Source: an uncultured Thiodictyon sp. (GTDB lineage: Bacteria > Pseudomonadota > Gammaproteobacteria > Chromatiales > Chromatiaceae). From it: a stretch of 64,000 nucleotides of DNA. The number at the start of each line of letters is the position of its first letter. Position 1 is the first letter of the stretch. The notes under the pieces were generated by a model. It was not told the DNA's origin. It searched no databases and was given only the letters and a program-made list of their open reading frames with translations. Positions 24,558 to 34,085 of this stretch are shown here, in pieces. The position numbers were made by a program, and so were the translations under genes. The stretch lies in contig CAILVI010000562.1 in assembly GCA_903837595.1 (NCBI GenBank), positions 29,975 to 93,974 on the forward strand, given 5' to 3'.

Positions 24558-25829
24558 ATGACTCAGCTCTCGACTGAACCGACCGCCGCGGCGCGTCCGC
24601 AACCAGCCTATCTCTCGAATCAGGCGCTGAAGGATGCGCTCTATAACGAACTGGAACTGCACGTCGACCTGGCGGTGCAGGGTGTGCAGGTGGACCCGGA
24701 GGACTATGCCGAGCTGCATCGCCTGGCGGGTGGTAAGGACTTGGGACCCACCACCTTGAGCGAGCTCAGGGCCCCGACCCTGCCGTCCTTTACCTTGCCC
24801 CATGGGCTGTCCGGCGACGCGCGCCAGAATGACCGTTCGATCTACGGTCTGGTGGTGGAGGATGGTCAGCCGGTGCTTTACCGTTACGGCAAGCGCACCA
24901 CCCGGATCGCCGAGGTGGAGTTCCCGCAACGGCCCAAGTCGCCGTTGGCCGGCCGGTTCACCAGCGACGGCGTGCCCTTTTCGGATATTGCCCGGGTCAG
25001 TTCGTCCACCGGGTTGGTTCATGTCTCCTTCAGCGTCGAATGCTCGCTGAAAGACAAGGGTGAGGAATGCAAGTTCTGCAATTACGACAATCGTAACAGC
25101 ATCATCAAGACCCCCCGCCAGGTGGCCGAGGTGTTTGCCGCCGCGATCGAGGCCGGGGTGGCAACCAGTTTCCACCTGACCGGCGGCTTCGTCCCCGAGC
25201 GCCGTGAGCTCGAGTATTACACCGATGTGGCCGAAGAGATCCGGGCGCACACCGGCCTGGACGACTTCGTCGGCTCCATCTCGATGGGTGCACCGGCTGA
25301 CTACACCGTGTTCGACAAATTGAAAGAGGCCGGTTACTTCTTTATCGGCTCTAATATGGAGATCTGGGACCGGAACATTCGTAAGGCGATCGTACCTGGA
25401 AAGGAGAACGTCTGCGGCGGCTGGGACAATTGGGTGGGCGCACTGGAATACGCCGCCGGCGTCTTCGGTCGGGCGCACATCTCCTCCAATATCGTCGCGG
25501 GCATCGAAACGAAGAAGTCGGTGCTGGACGGCGTCGAATATCTGGCCTCGCGCGGCATCCTGGGTAAGGCCGGGATCTGGCGTCCGACGGATGGCACGGA
25601 CCTTGAAGGCCACCAGACCCCGGAGGCGGCATGGCACCTGGACGTGGCCTACAAGCAGCGTGACATTTATCGGAAATACGGCTACACCCTGGATGAGATC
25701 CACGCACATCACAGCGCCGGCGGCTTGACCGGTCTGCTCTACCGGATCGAGGAGGAGTATTTCGAGAACGGTAAGCTCAAGCGCTGGCGTCACCCGACGC
25801 TGCAATTGGCGCTCAACAAGACTCATTGA
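24558..25829 (+). CDS. Radical SAM protein with unusual CX8CX2C cluster motif (copy 2)
   Basis: A 423-residue paralogue of the preceding protein, alike over nearly the whole length. Cluster motif C162, C171 and C174 in ECSLKDKGEECKFCNYDNRN, with the same GSISMGA, GSNMEIWDRN and HQTPEAAWHLD landmarks. The start was set at ATG 24558; the open frame upstream is only a shadow of the first gene. The pair may act as a heterodimer or on successive intermediates. The N-terminal 25 residues differ from copy 1. Confidence 0.83.
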   Translation: MTQLSTEPTAAARPQPAYLSNQALKDALYNELELHVDLAVQGVQVDPEDYAELHRLAGGKDLGPTTLSELRAPTLPSFTLPHGLSGDARQNDRSIYGLVVEDGQPVLYRYGKRTTRIAEVEFPQRPKSPLAGRFTSDGVPFSDIARVSSSTGLVHVSFSVECSLKDKGEECKFCNYDNRNSIIKTPRQVAEVFAAAIEAGVATSFHLTGGFVPERRELEYYTDVAEEIRAHTGLDDFVGSISMGAPADYTVFDKLKEAGYFFIGSNMEIWDRNIRKAIVPGKENVCGGWDNWVGALEYAAGVFGRAHISSNIVAGIETKKSVLDGVEYLASRGILGKAGIWRPTDGTDLEGHQTPEAAWHLDVAYKQRDIYRKYGYTLDEIHAHHSAGGLTGLLYRIEEEYFENGKLKRWRHPTLQLALNKTH

Positions 25830-25839
25830 TCCACCCACA

Positions 25840-26085
25840 ATGGCGAGGCCGTCGGGGGCGCGTGGGGGGGCGCAACCGGCCTCGGTCATCACTGCGGTCG
25901 TGCAACAAGGTCCGGTCATCTCGGAGGTCGATGTACAGACCGACGGGGGAATTGTTACCGCGACCATTACCACCGGCTCCATCAAACACCTGAAGCTCGC
26001 GGTCGGCAGCCAGGTCCTGGCGCTGATCAAGTCCAGCGATGTCGTGATCGCCACGCTGCGCAACGCCAACCACGACGCTCCATGA
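25840..26085 (+). CDS. Molbindin-like (Mop/TOBE) small protein
   Basis: An 81-residue protein whose residues 15-75 fit the TOBE/Mop fold seen in molbindins and ModE/ModC tails, with VQTDGGIVTATITTGSIKHLKLAVGSQVLALIKSSDVVIAT. Such domains bind molybdate or other oxyanions. It starts 10 bases after the second radical SAM gene but without a convincing ribosome site, so its start could be internal. Its place at the end of the nitrogenase-like island suggests a link with metal supply. Confidence 0.72.
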   Translation: MARPSGARGGAQPASVITAVVQQGPVISEVDVQTDGGIVTATITTGSIKHLKLAVGSQVLALIKSSDVVIATLRNANHDAP

Positions 26086-26367
26086 ATGCGGTGATGCGCG
26101 GGTAGCTTGATAGTTGAGTGCGCGTGTTCAGCCGTTCGCCAATGACCATGCGAGGCCAGTCCGGCGCAGGATGCAACCGTGTAGCGGCGGGTTTCAAACC
26201 CGTTCCTACGGCTCGACCTTCTGTGTCCCTTATAACACACAAAAGATCCTTGGCGAGCTTGGCGCCTTGGCGTGACAAGTGCCCGTTCTTGGATCCTATG
26301 GGGGGAGGGGACTGCCCGCCTTGCGAACAGTTTGGCTCATAACCGTCACCATCGCTGGCGAAGCGGT
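26086..26367. other. Intergenic region with a short palindromic repeat
   Basis: No gene is supported. At 26188-26202 CGGGTTT-C-AAACCCG forms a near-perfect stem, flanked by GTAG and CTAC at 26181 and 26206, so the whole can extend to about 30 bases. It may end transcription of the radical SAM unit or be a dispersed repeat. Confidence 0.5.
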
Positions 26368-26787
26368 CTAGGGCCAGGCGAGGATCAATACCCCAATCAG
26401 TATGAACAGCCCGCCGAGTATCAGCTTGAGCGTCACGGCCTCACCAAGAAAAAGGACCGCCAGGACGATAGCAAAGGCCACGCTCAGTTTGTCGATGGGG
26501 GCCACCAGAGAGGCCGGCGCCAATTGCAGCGCGCGGTAGTAGAGCAGCCAGGAGCAACCCGTTGCCAAGCCGGAGAGTACGAGAAAGGCAAGTGGGCGAA
26601 GGCCCACTGCTTTGGGTAGTAACCATTCGCCGCGAGCGCTGACGATGCCAACCGTCATGACCAGAATCACCAGCGTCCGGATCAGGGTCGCTAGGTTAGA
26701 GTTCAGTCCTTCCACGCCGAGCTTGCCGAAGATGGCGGTCAGACCCGCGAAGAAAGCCGAACCGAGCGCGAACAGTTGCCAGGACAT
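26368..26787 (-). CDS. EamA/DMT-type small membrane protein
   Basis: A 139-residue protein with about five hydrophobic helices and the EamA-family pattern: FALGSAFFAGLTAIFGKLGVEGLNSN at the start, LYYRALQLAPASLVAPIDKLS in the middle and FLGEAVTLKLILGGLFILIGVLIL at the end. It corresponds to a single EamA domain, half the usual transporter, so it may dimerise. No strong ribosome site is seen. It is not obviously tied to its neighbours. Confidence 0.8.
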   Translation of the reverse strand: MSWQLFALGSAFFAGLTAIFGKLGVEGLNSNLATLIRTLVILVMTVGIVSARGEWLLPKAVGLRPLAFLVLSGLATGCSWLLYYRALQLAPASLVAPIDKLSVAFAIVLAVLFLGEAVTLKLILGGLFILIGVLILAWP

Positions 26788-26978
26788 TGCGGTGACAGGG
26801 GTCCGAAGCTAAAACGCTAGGTTACCGCGGACCGCGATTGAATGGCTAATCTGATTTTCGGATGCCGATAGCCGGCCGGCATGAACGAGCTCTGCGGAAA
26901 TTCCGCCTTCCCCCGCGTCGGATGCGATGCCAGACTGCAACGCAACGAAGCGCTTTCCTTGGTGTGGTGAAATTGTCA

Positions 26979-27002
26979 GGCGCCTGCAAGGCGCCTTTTT
27001 TT
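26979..27002 (+). terminator. Rho-independent terminator, plus strand
   Basis: GGCGCC, a 5-nt loop, GGCGCC and seven T residues form a classical intrinsic terminator reading rightward. No plus-strand gene ends just before it, so it may terminate an unannotated small RNA beginning somewhere in 26800-26970. On the minus strand it lacks a T-run and cannot serve rnfH well. Confidence 0.7.
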
Positions 27003-27049
27003 GCCGTCAGGTGACGCGATTGGTCAAGGCCGGCGCTCGGGGCACATCC

Positions 27050-27313
27050 TCACTCCCGATCGCGACGCTCCACGGTCTCGGGATCGGCGATAATGGGGCG
27101 GTAGATCTCGACCCGATTGCCGGCGGCGAGCGCCGTGTCGAGGCGCACGACCTTACCGAAGATGCCGACCTGGTTGCGCGCCAGATCGATCTCCGGGAAT
27201 TGGTCCAGTAGTCCGGAGCGCAGGATGGCGTCGCGCGCGCAACTGCCGTCCGGCACATCGAGCTTGAGCCAGGTCTGTTTGAACTTGTCCGCATAGGCGA
27301 CGCCGACGTGCAT
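27050..27313 (-). CDS. rnfH: RnfH family protein
   Basis: An 87-residue ubiquitin-like-fold protein of the RnfH family, with VGVAYADKFKQTWLKLDVPDG, the GIFGKVVRLDTAL segment and the RVEIYRPIIADP ending typical of the group. A GGAGG ribosome site precedes the ATG. It is the last gene of the rnfB-rnfC-rnfH minus-strand unit. RnfH often accompanies nitrogen-fixation Rnf clusters, where its exact role is not settled. Confidence 0.87.
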   Translation of the reverse strand: MHVGVAYADKFKQTWLKLDVPDGSCARDAILRSGLLDQFPEIDLARNQVGIFGKVVRLDTALAAGNRVEIYRPIIADPETVERRDRE

Positions 27314-27334
27314 GGTAACCTCCGGAGTTGAAGC

Positions 27335-27377
27335 CAGGGCGTTAGCCCTGGACTGCTATGTCACGCCCCTGTGGGGC
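27335..27377. repeat. REP-like palindrome pair between rnfC and rnfH
   Basis: CAGGGC-GTTA-GCCCTG (27335-27350) and GCCCC-TGT-GGGGC (27365-27377) are two adjacent hairpins of the same family as the repeat at 22695-22851 (CAGGGC and CTATGTCACGCCC elements are shared). Confidence 0.6.
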
Positions 27378-27399
27378 TTAAGTGTCTTGTCTTTCTGGT

Positions 27400-28887
27400 T
27401 CAGGCCGTCGCGTGACTGTCCGCCGGTGTCGGCTTGGGCGCCGCCGGCTTGGCCGTGGTGTCGCGCTTACGCGCCGCCATGGCCTCACGCTTGGCACGTT
27501 GGATCGCCTCCATCCGCTCCGCGCGTTGCTCCACCAGGCGCCGGGTCTCGGTCTGCTTCTGCTTGGCGCGCCCGCGGGCGGCCATCTCGCCCTTGGCGTA
27601 GTTGAAGAACTGCACCAGCGGGATGTGCGACGGGCAGACAAAGGAGCAGGAACCGCAGCCGATGCAGTCCATGAGCCCCAGGCGCACCGTCCCCTCCAGG
27701 TCACCGGCGCGGGCGTGGGCGGCCATGTTGAGCGGCAACAGGCCGCAGGGGCAGGCATCGACGCAGCTCGCGCAGCGGATACAGGGCGAGCTGGGGCCGG
27801 CATTGATCTCGGTCGCGGTCAGCGCCAGCACCCCATTGCTGCCCTTCACGATGGGTACGCGGGTGCTCGGCAGTGGCTGCCCCATCATCGGCCCGCCGCT
27901 CACCAGCCGTGCCGGTTCCTCCCGGAAGCCGCCGCAATGGTCGATCAGGTGCTGTACCGGCGTGCCTAGTGGGACCCGCAGGTTGCGTGGCCGGTTGATG
28001 GCGGCGCCGCTCACCGTGACCAGCCGCGCTACCAAGGGCCGGCCCAGGCGCAGGGCCTGGTGGACCGCGAAGGCGGTCGCCGGGTTGTGGACGACGACCC
28101 CGATGTCGGCGGTCAGGCCCCGGGCCGGGGTCTCCTGGCCGGTGAGGGTCTGCACCAAGTGCTTTTCGGAGCCCATGGGGAAGCGCATGGGCAGACGGGC
28201 GACTTTGATCTCGGGGTAGGGCGCGGCGGCCCCGGTCATGGCGTCCTGTGCCTGCGGCTTGTTGTTCTCGATCCCGATGATGATCCGCGACACCCCCAGG
28301 GCATGGGCCATGATGCGGGCGCCGTCGAGGACCTCGTCGGCGTGCTCGCGCATCAGCCGGTCGTCACAGGTGAGATAAGGTTCGCATTCGGCCCCGTTGA
28401 TCACCAGGGTATGTAGACTGTACTTGGTGCGCAGGTTGAGCTTGACCGCCGACGGGAAGGTCGCGCCCCCCATTCCGACGATGCCGGCCGCCGCGACTTT
28501 TTCAGCGATCGCTTCCGGTGGCAGGGCGAATGGGTCCGCCACGCCTTCCAATCCCGCAAGCCAAAGGTCCTCGCGATCGGGTTGCAGGGTGATGGTGCGC
28601 ACCGACAGCCCCGAGGCGTGGTGGGCCGGGAAGCTGCCGATGCCCATGATGCGCCCCGAGGTTGGGGCATGGACCGGGGCTGACATCGGTCCCTGGGCCG
28701 CGCCGATGAGCTCGCCCTTGGCCACCCGCTGGCCGCGGCGCACCGCCGGGGTGGCCGGGTTGCCGATGTGCTGCTGCAAGGGCACATGCAGCAGTGGCGC
28801 TAAGGGCAGGTCCTCGATCGCCTGATTGGCGGCCAGGTGTTTGCGGTCTTCCGGATGGACGCCGCCGCGGATCTTGAAGAGCTTCAT
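27400..28887 (-). CDS. rnfC: Electron transport complex subunit RnfC
   Basis: A 495-residue NADH/FMN-binding peripheral subunit of the Rnf complex, which couples ferredoxin reduction to ion motive force. The N-terminal IRGGVHPEDRK, the glycine-rich GIVGMGGATFPSAVKL and NGAECEPYLTCDDRLMRE are family hallmarks. Two [4Fe-4S] motifs follow: CIRCASCVDACPCG and CIGCGSCSFVCP. The C-terminus is short, with a basic and Ala-rich tail, unlike the long repeats of enterobacterial RnfC. GGAGG precedes the ATG. It lies 13 bases after rnfB. Confidence 0.95.
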   Translation of the reverse strand: MKLFKIRGGVHPEDRKHLAANQAIEDLPLAPLLHVPLQQHIGNPATPAVRRGQRVAKGELIGAAQGPMSAPVHAPTSGRIMGIGSFPAHHASGLSVRTITLQPDREDLWLAGLEGVADPFALPPEAIAEKVAAAGIVGMGGATFPSAVKLNLRTKYSLHTLVINGAECEPYLTCDDRLMREHADEVLDGARIMAHALGVSRIIIGIENNKPQAQDAMTGAAAPYPEIKVARLPMRFPMGSEKHLVQTLTGQETPARGLTADIGVVVHNPATAFAVHQALRLGRPLVARLVTVSGAAINRPRNLRVPLGTPVQHLIDHCGGFREEPARLVSGGPMMGQPLPSTRVPIVKGSNGVLALTATEINAGPSSPCIRCASCVDACPCGLLPLNMAAHARAGDLEGTVRLGLMDCIGCGSCSFVCPSHIPLVQFFNYAKGEMAARGRAKQKQTETRRLVEQRAERMEAIQRAKREAMAARKRDTTAKPAAPKPTPADSHATA

Positions 28888-28900
28888 GGGGCCTCCCGCC

Positions 28901-29434
28901 TCAGGCGGTTACCGTGGCCGGATTGGGCCAGAACCAGGTTTGCAGAGTCGCCGCGATGGGCCGCATCTCGATGCACTCGGTGGGGCACACCTCGAAGCAT
29001 TTCTCGCAGCCGATACAGGCGTCCGCGAAGACGCTATGGATCATGTTATTCGCCCCCATGATCGCGTCGGTGGGGCAGCGCTTGAAGCACTTGGTGCAGC
29101 CCACGCAGAGGTTCTCGTTGATGTGTGCGACGGCCGGGGCCTTTTCCGCCACGCCAGCGAGATCCACCGTTTTGCCGAGCAGGCTGCCCAGGGCCTCCGC
29201 GACGGCTCGCCCGCCGGGGGGGCAGACGGTCGGCGGGGCGGTGCCAGCGGTGAGTGCCTCGGCCGCCTGGCCGCAGCCAACGTAACCGCACTGCCCGCAC
29301 TGGGAGCCGGGGAGCAGTGCCAAGGCCTGTGCGGTCAATGGGTTGCCCTCCACCCGCAGGTAGCGGGAGGCGAGCCCTAGCAGGGCGCCGAGGATCAGGC
29401 CGAGGGCGGAGAGACTGCCAATGGCGGCGAGCAT
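28901..29434 (-). CDS. rnfB: Electron transport complex subunit RnfB
   Basis: A 177-residue iron-sulfur subunit of the Rnf complex with one N-terminal membrane helix (LGLILGALLGLASRYL), the CGQCGYVGCG cluster motif and two [4Fe-4S] motifs (CVGCTKCFKRCP and CIGCEKCFEVCP). The start at MLAAIGSL was chosen because it places the helix at the N-terminus; the frame is open further upstream. It is the first gene after a sigma-54 promoter at 29571-29585. rnfA, rnfD, rnfG and rnfE are not in the window. Confidence 0.94.
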   Translation of the reverse strand: MLAAIGSLSALGLILGALLGLASRYLRVEGNPLTAQALALLPGSQCGQCGYVGCGQAAEALTAGTAPPTVCPPGGRAVAEALGSLLGKTVDLAGVAEKAPAVAHINENLCVGCTKCFKRCPTDAIMGANNMIHSVFADACIGCEKCFEVCPTECIEMRPIAATLQTWFWPNPATVTA

Positions 29435-29570
29435 GGTTGGATGCCTCTGGTCGATGAAGGGAGACACCGCGGTGCGGTGTCTCGCAGGTATCCGGTGCGC
29501 TGCGCCGCGAGCCGGTAGGGTCCGCTGCGCGGACCGATGGTCCTTTCGCACCTTGCGCAAAGACCGCCAT

Positions 29571-29585
29571 GCAAACGCAGTGCCA
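29571..29585 (-). promoter_or_regulatory. Sigma-54 (-24/-12) promoter of rnfBCH
   Basis: Read on the minus strand, TGGCACTGCGTTTGC matches TGGCAC-N5-TTGC perfectly. It lies about 137 bases before the chosen rnfB start. Two TGT-N10-ACA elements stand 146-203 bases upstream. Confidence 0.8.
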
Positions 29586-29730
29586 GGCGGTTCTGGTCCT
29601 GACCCATTAGCGTCGCTTGGGAAGCCAATAGTGTCATAAATAGAATTTTATAATCAATTTGTTACGTTATCTTTGCGGGCGCTGCCCCGGTCTGGCGGAC
29701 GGCTCCCGGGCGGCCGACTGCGCTCTGGGC

Positions 29731-29746
29731 TGTTGACGACACGACA
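29731..29746. promoter_or_regulatory. NifA-type activator site 1 (TGT-N10-ACA)
   Basis: TGT-TGACGACACG-ACA fits the NifA upstream activator consensus exactly. It is inside the rnfB/nifL divergent region, and its GGCTGTTGAC context resembles the left end of the 51-bp modules at 15146 and 22910. Confidence 0.6.
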
Positions 29747-29772
29747 ACACCCACGCCGCCATACAGTAGAAT

Positions 29773-29788
29773 TGTCGTAATATCGACA
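29773..29788. promoter_or_regulatory. NifA-type activator site 2 (TGT-N10-ACA)
   Basis: TGT-CGTAATATCG-ACA is an exact match to the NifA consensus, with perfect TGTCG/CGACA arms. It lies upstream of both the minus-strand rnf promoter and nifL. Confidence 0.68.
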
Positions 29789-29927
29789 GGCCGCCGAACG
29801 GGCCAGGCCCCATCCGGGTTGCCGCACCGCCACCGCCCCGCACTTGCCACGTCTTAATTTGCGTTCCATGGTCGACGAATTGCCTTGCGCGATTGCGCCG
29901 CCCCCAACGCCAACCTTGGAGAACACC

Positions 29928-31560
29928 GTGTCGGCCCGACCATCCCTGGAGTCCCCGGAACAGCTTGTCGCTACCGCACTGGGTGAGTTCCTCGCCGCCC
30001 CTCCGGCAGGCACCCCGGCGGAGGTCATCGAAGCCCTCACCCTGATGGCGGGCAATCCCCGCGATCCGCTCTCCCCGCGGCTCTTCTTCGAGGCCGTGGA
30101 GCAGGCCCCCTCGGCCATCTCCATCACCGACGTGCGCGCGACCATCCTCTACGCCAACCGTGCCTTCGAGGTCCTGACCGGCTACAGCCGCGACGAGGTC
30201 ATCGGGAACAACGAGGGGATCCTGTCCAATCACGCCACGCCGACCAACGTCTACCAGCACCTGTGGCGGACCATCCAGCGCAAGCAGACCTGGACCGGGA
30301 CCCTGATCAATCGCACCAAACAGGGCGGGGACTACTTGGCTGAACTGGTGATCGCCCCGGTGCTGGATTGCCACGGGGAACTCAAGTATTTCCTGGGCAT
30401 GCACCGCGACGTGACCAAGGTACACGAGCTGGAGGGCGAGTTGCGCCGCCAGAAGGGGCGCATGGAGACTGTCCTGGACGCGGCCCCGGTGGTGATCGTG
30501 TTGCTCGATGCCGAGGGTCGGGTGATCCTCGACAACCAGGAGTACAAGACGCTCGCCGGCGAACTGCACGGGGAGGTGCCGGCACAGGTCCTGAGTACCG
30601 CGCTGCGCGAGCAGGTCGGTCTGGACCCGCTGGCCGAGTGTCTGGGCGGGCGTGCCTTCAAGGACCTGGAGGTCAGCATCAGTGTCGAAGGTCTAGGCGC
30701 AACGCGCTGGTTCTCCTGCTCCGGCACCCCGGCGGACGAGGTCGACCCCAGCGCACGCGGCTTCTTTGGCCGGCAGAGGCCGGGCGAGCGGCGGATGCTC
30801 CTGCTGGCCAACGAGGTCACCGCCCGGCGCCGCGAGGTGGATCGGGCGCACCTGGAGAATCTGCGCGCCCGGCTGGCCGAGCAGCAGCTGGCCCACGGCA
30901 TGCGCGAGGCCCTCTCCGCCGCCATCTACCAGATCCAGGCCCCCATGAACGTGATCCAGGCCGCCGCCGCCATGGCCCGCGGCGGTAACGCGAGCCTCGC
31001 GACCCTGGCCGGGATGCTGGAGGAGATCAGTGTCTCTGGGGCACACGCCCTGGAGACCCTGAAGGCGGCGCTGCCGGAGGGACCGCGCGAGATCGGGGTG
31101 ATGGTCAACGTCAACGACCTGCTGCGCCAGGTCCTGGTGCTGGAGACCGACCGGCTGCTGGCCGCCGGCATCGTGGTGGACTGGCGCCCGACCCCCCTGT
31201 TGCCGCCGCTCTCGGGCCACCAGGATTCACTGCGCTCGCTCTTCAAGCACCTGATCGACAACGCCATCCAGGCACTCAACGAGTCCGGGCGGCCACAGCG
31301 CGACCTGCTGCTCGCCACCCGCCCGCTGGACGGCGCGGTGGAGGTGGTGATCCAGGACAATGGCCGCGGCATCCCCCACGGGGACCGCTACCGGGTCTTT
31401 GAACCCTTCTACATCGGCTGGCGCAATCGCCGCGGCCGGGCCGGCATGGGGCTCGCCATGGCCCAGGAGATCGTCACCGCCCACGGCGGCAGTATCGAGG
31501 TCGACCCGGATTGCCAGGACGGCTGTCGCATCCTGCTCACCCTGAACGCCGTGGCCACCG

Positions 31561-31568
<8 letters not shown>
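29928..31568 (+). CDS. nifL: NifL-type PAS sensor / anti-activator
   Basis: A 546-residue protein with a first PAS domain beginning at [33 protein letters not shown], a second PAS-like region ([18 protein letters not shown]) and a C-terminal GHKL ATPase-like domain ([34 protein letters not shown]). In gammaproteobacteria NifL binds FAD in its first PAS and inhibits NifA under oxygen or excess fixed nitrogen. GTG 29928 was chosen for its TTGGAG ribosome site; ATG 29868 is an alternative. It overlaps nifA by 8 bases, as expected for a stoichiometric inhibitor pair. Confidence 0.9.
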
Positions 31569-33231
<1,663 letters not shown>

Positions 33232-33261
33232 GCGCTACCCTCTGGTGACACCTACCTTCTG

Positions 33262-33285
33262 GTGACACCGCTCCAGCGGTGTCAC
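33262..33285. repeat. REP palindrome, copy 1 (forward)
   Basis: Eleven-base arms GTGACACCGCT and AGCGGTGTCAC around CC, followed by the family tail CCATGTGTCAGGCGCTCCGC. Five further copies occur at 34165, 35935, 36090, 36777 and 38835. The RAYT at 36207 is the likely mobiliser. Confidence 0.85.
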
Positions 33286-33465
33286 CCATGTGTCAGGCGC
33301 TCCGCGCCGAGCGGCCTCTGGGTACGGGACCGGCCACGGGCTGATCCAGGCCCCGCCGCACCATACCCGCGGCGCCCCGTCCCGCCCGAGTGATCGGATT
33401 TCTTCCATCGCGGGGCCATCCTGCATAGACTTGAGTTCGCCACCCTCGCCCATCAGGAGCCGCCA

Positions 33466-33699
33466 ATGACCCTGACCGTCAACGTCCACGAGGCCAAGAC
33501 CCACCTATCCAAGCTCTTGGAGCAGGCCCATGCCGGTGAGGAGATCATCCTGGCCAAGGCCGGCAAGCCCTATGCGCGCCTGATGCCCTTGGCGCCCACA
33601 CCAACACGGCGTCAACCGGGGCGCCTTGAGGGCCGCGTGACCGACGCCTTCTTTGAACCCCTGCCCCCGGAAGAACTGGACGCCTGGGAAGGCCGGTGA
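33466..33699 (+). CDS. Phd/YefM-type antitoxin
   Basis: A 77-residue antitoxin with the N-terminal fold motif VNVHEAKTHLSKLLEQAHAGEEIILAKAGKPYARLMP. It binds its operator DNA and neutralises the PIN-domain toxin encoded directly downstream. CAGGAGCC precedes the ATG, and the stop overlaps the toxin start. The pair lies among REP repeats in an accessory segment. Confidence 0.92.
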   Translation: MTLTVNVHEAKTHLSKLLEQAHAGEEIILAKAGKPYARLMPLAPTPTRRQPGRLEGRVTDAFFEPLPPEELDAWEGR

Positions 33700-34085
33700 T
33701 GCGGCTACTGCTCGATACCCATGCGCTGCTATGGTGGTTCACCGCCGACGCGCGGCTGTCTGTCAGGGCTCAGGCCGCCATCGCCGATGAGGCCAACACG
33801 ATCCATGTCAGCGCGGCAAGTGCCTGGGACATCGCCACTAAGCAGCGGATTGGCAAGCTGGATGAGGTCCCCAAAGCGGCCGAGCGGTTTGCAGAACTGG
33901 TTGCCGCTGACGGCTTCCTGCATCTGCCGGTCAGCTATCTCCACGGACTGCGGACGGGAGGCTACGCCCTGGCCCACCGCGACCCCTTCGATCGCATGCT
34001 GGCGGCCCAGAGTGAGTTGGAATCCATGGTTCTGGTGACCCGAGATCCCGCGTTCAGCGCGTTCCCGGTCGCCACGCTGTGGTGA
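33699..34085 (+). CDS. PIN-domain toxin (VapC-like ribonuclease)
   Basis: A 128-residue PIN-domain protein. The first catalytic Asp is in LLLDTHALLWW, a Glu-like region in ADEANTIHVSAASAWDIA, and the central acidic motif is HRDPFDRMLAAQ. It is a probable Mg-dependent RNase held inactive by the Phd-type antitoxin. The ATG at 33699 overlaps the antitoxin TGA; a GTG three bases earlier is equally possible. Confidence 0.9.
   Translation: MRLLLDTHALLWWFTADARLSVRAQAAIADEANTIHVSAASAWDIATKQRIGKLDEVPKAAERFAELVAADGFLHLPVSYLHGLRTGGYALAHRDPFDRMLAAQSELESMVLVTRDPAFSAFPVATLW

Noticed and set aside
26160-26215. Possible tRNA-like structure
   Set aside because: The stem is a simple palindrome without anticodon and T-arm features.
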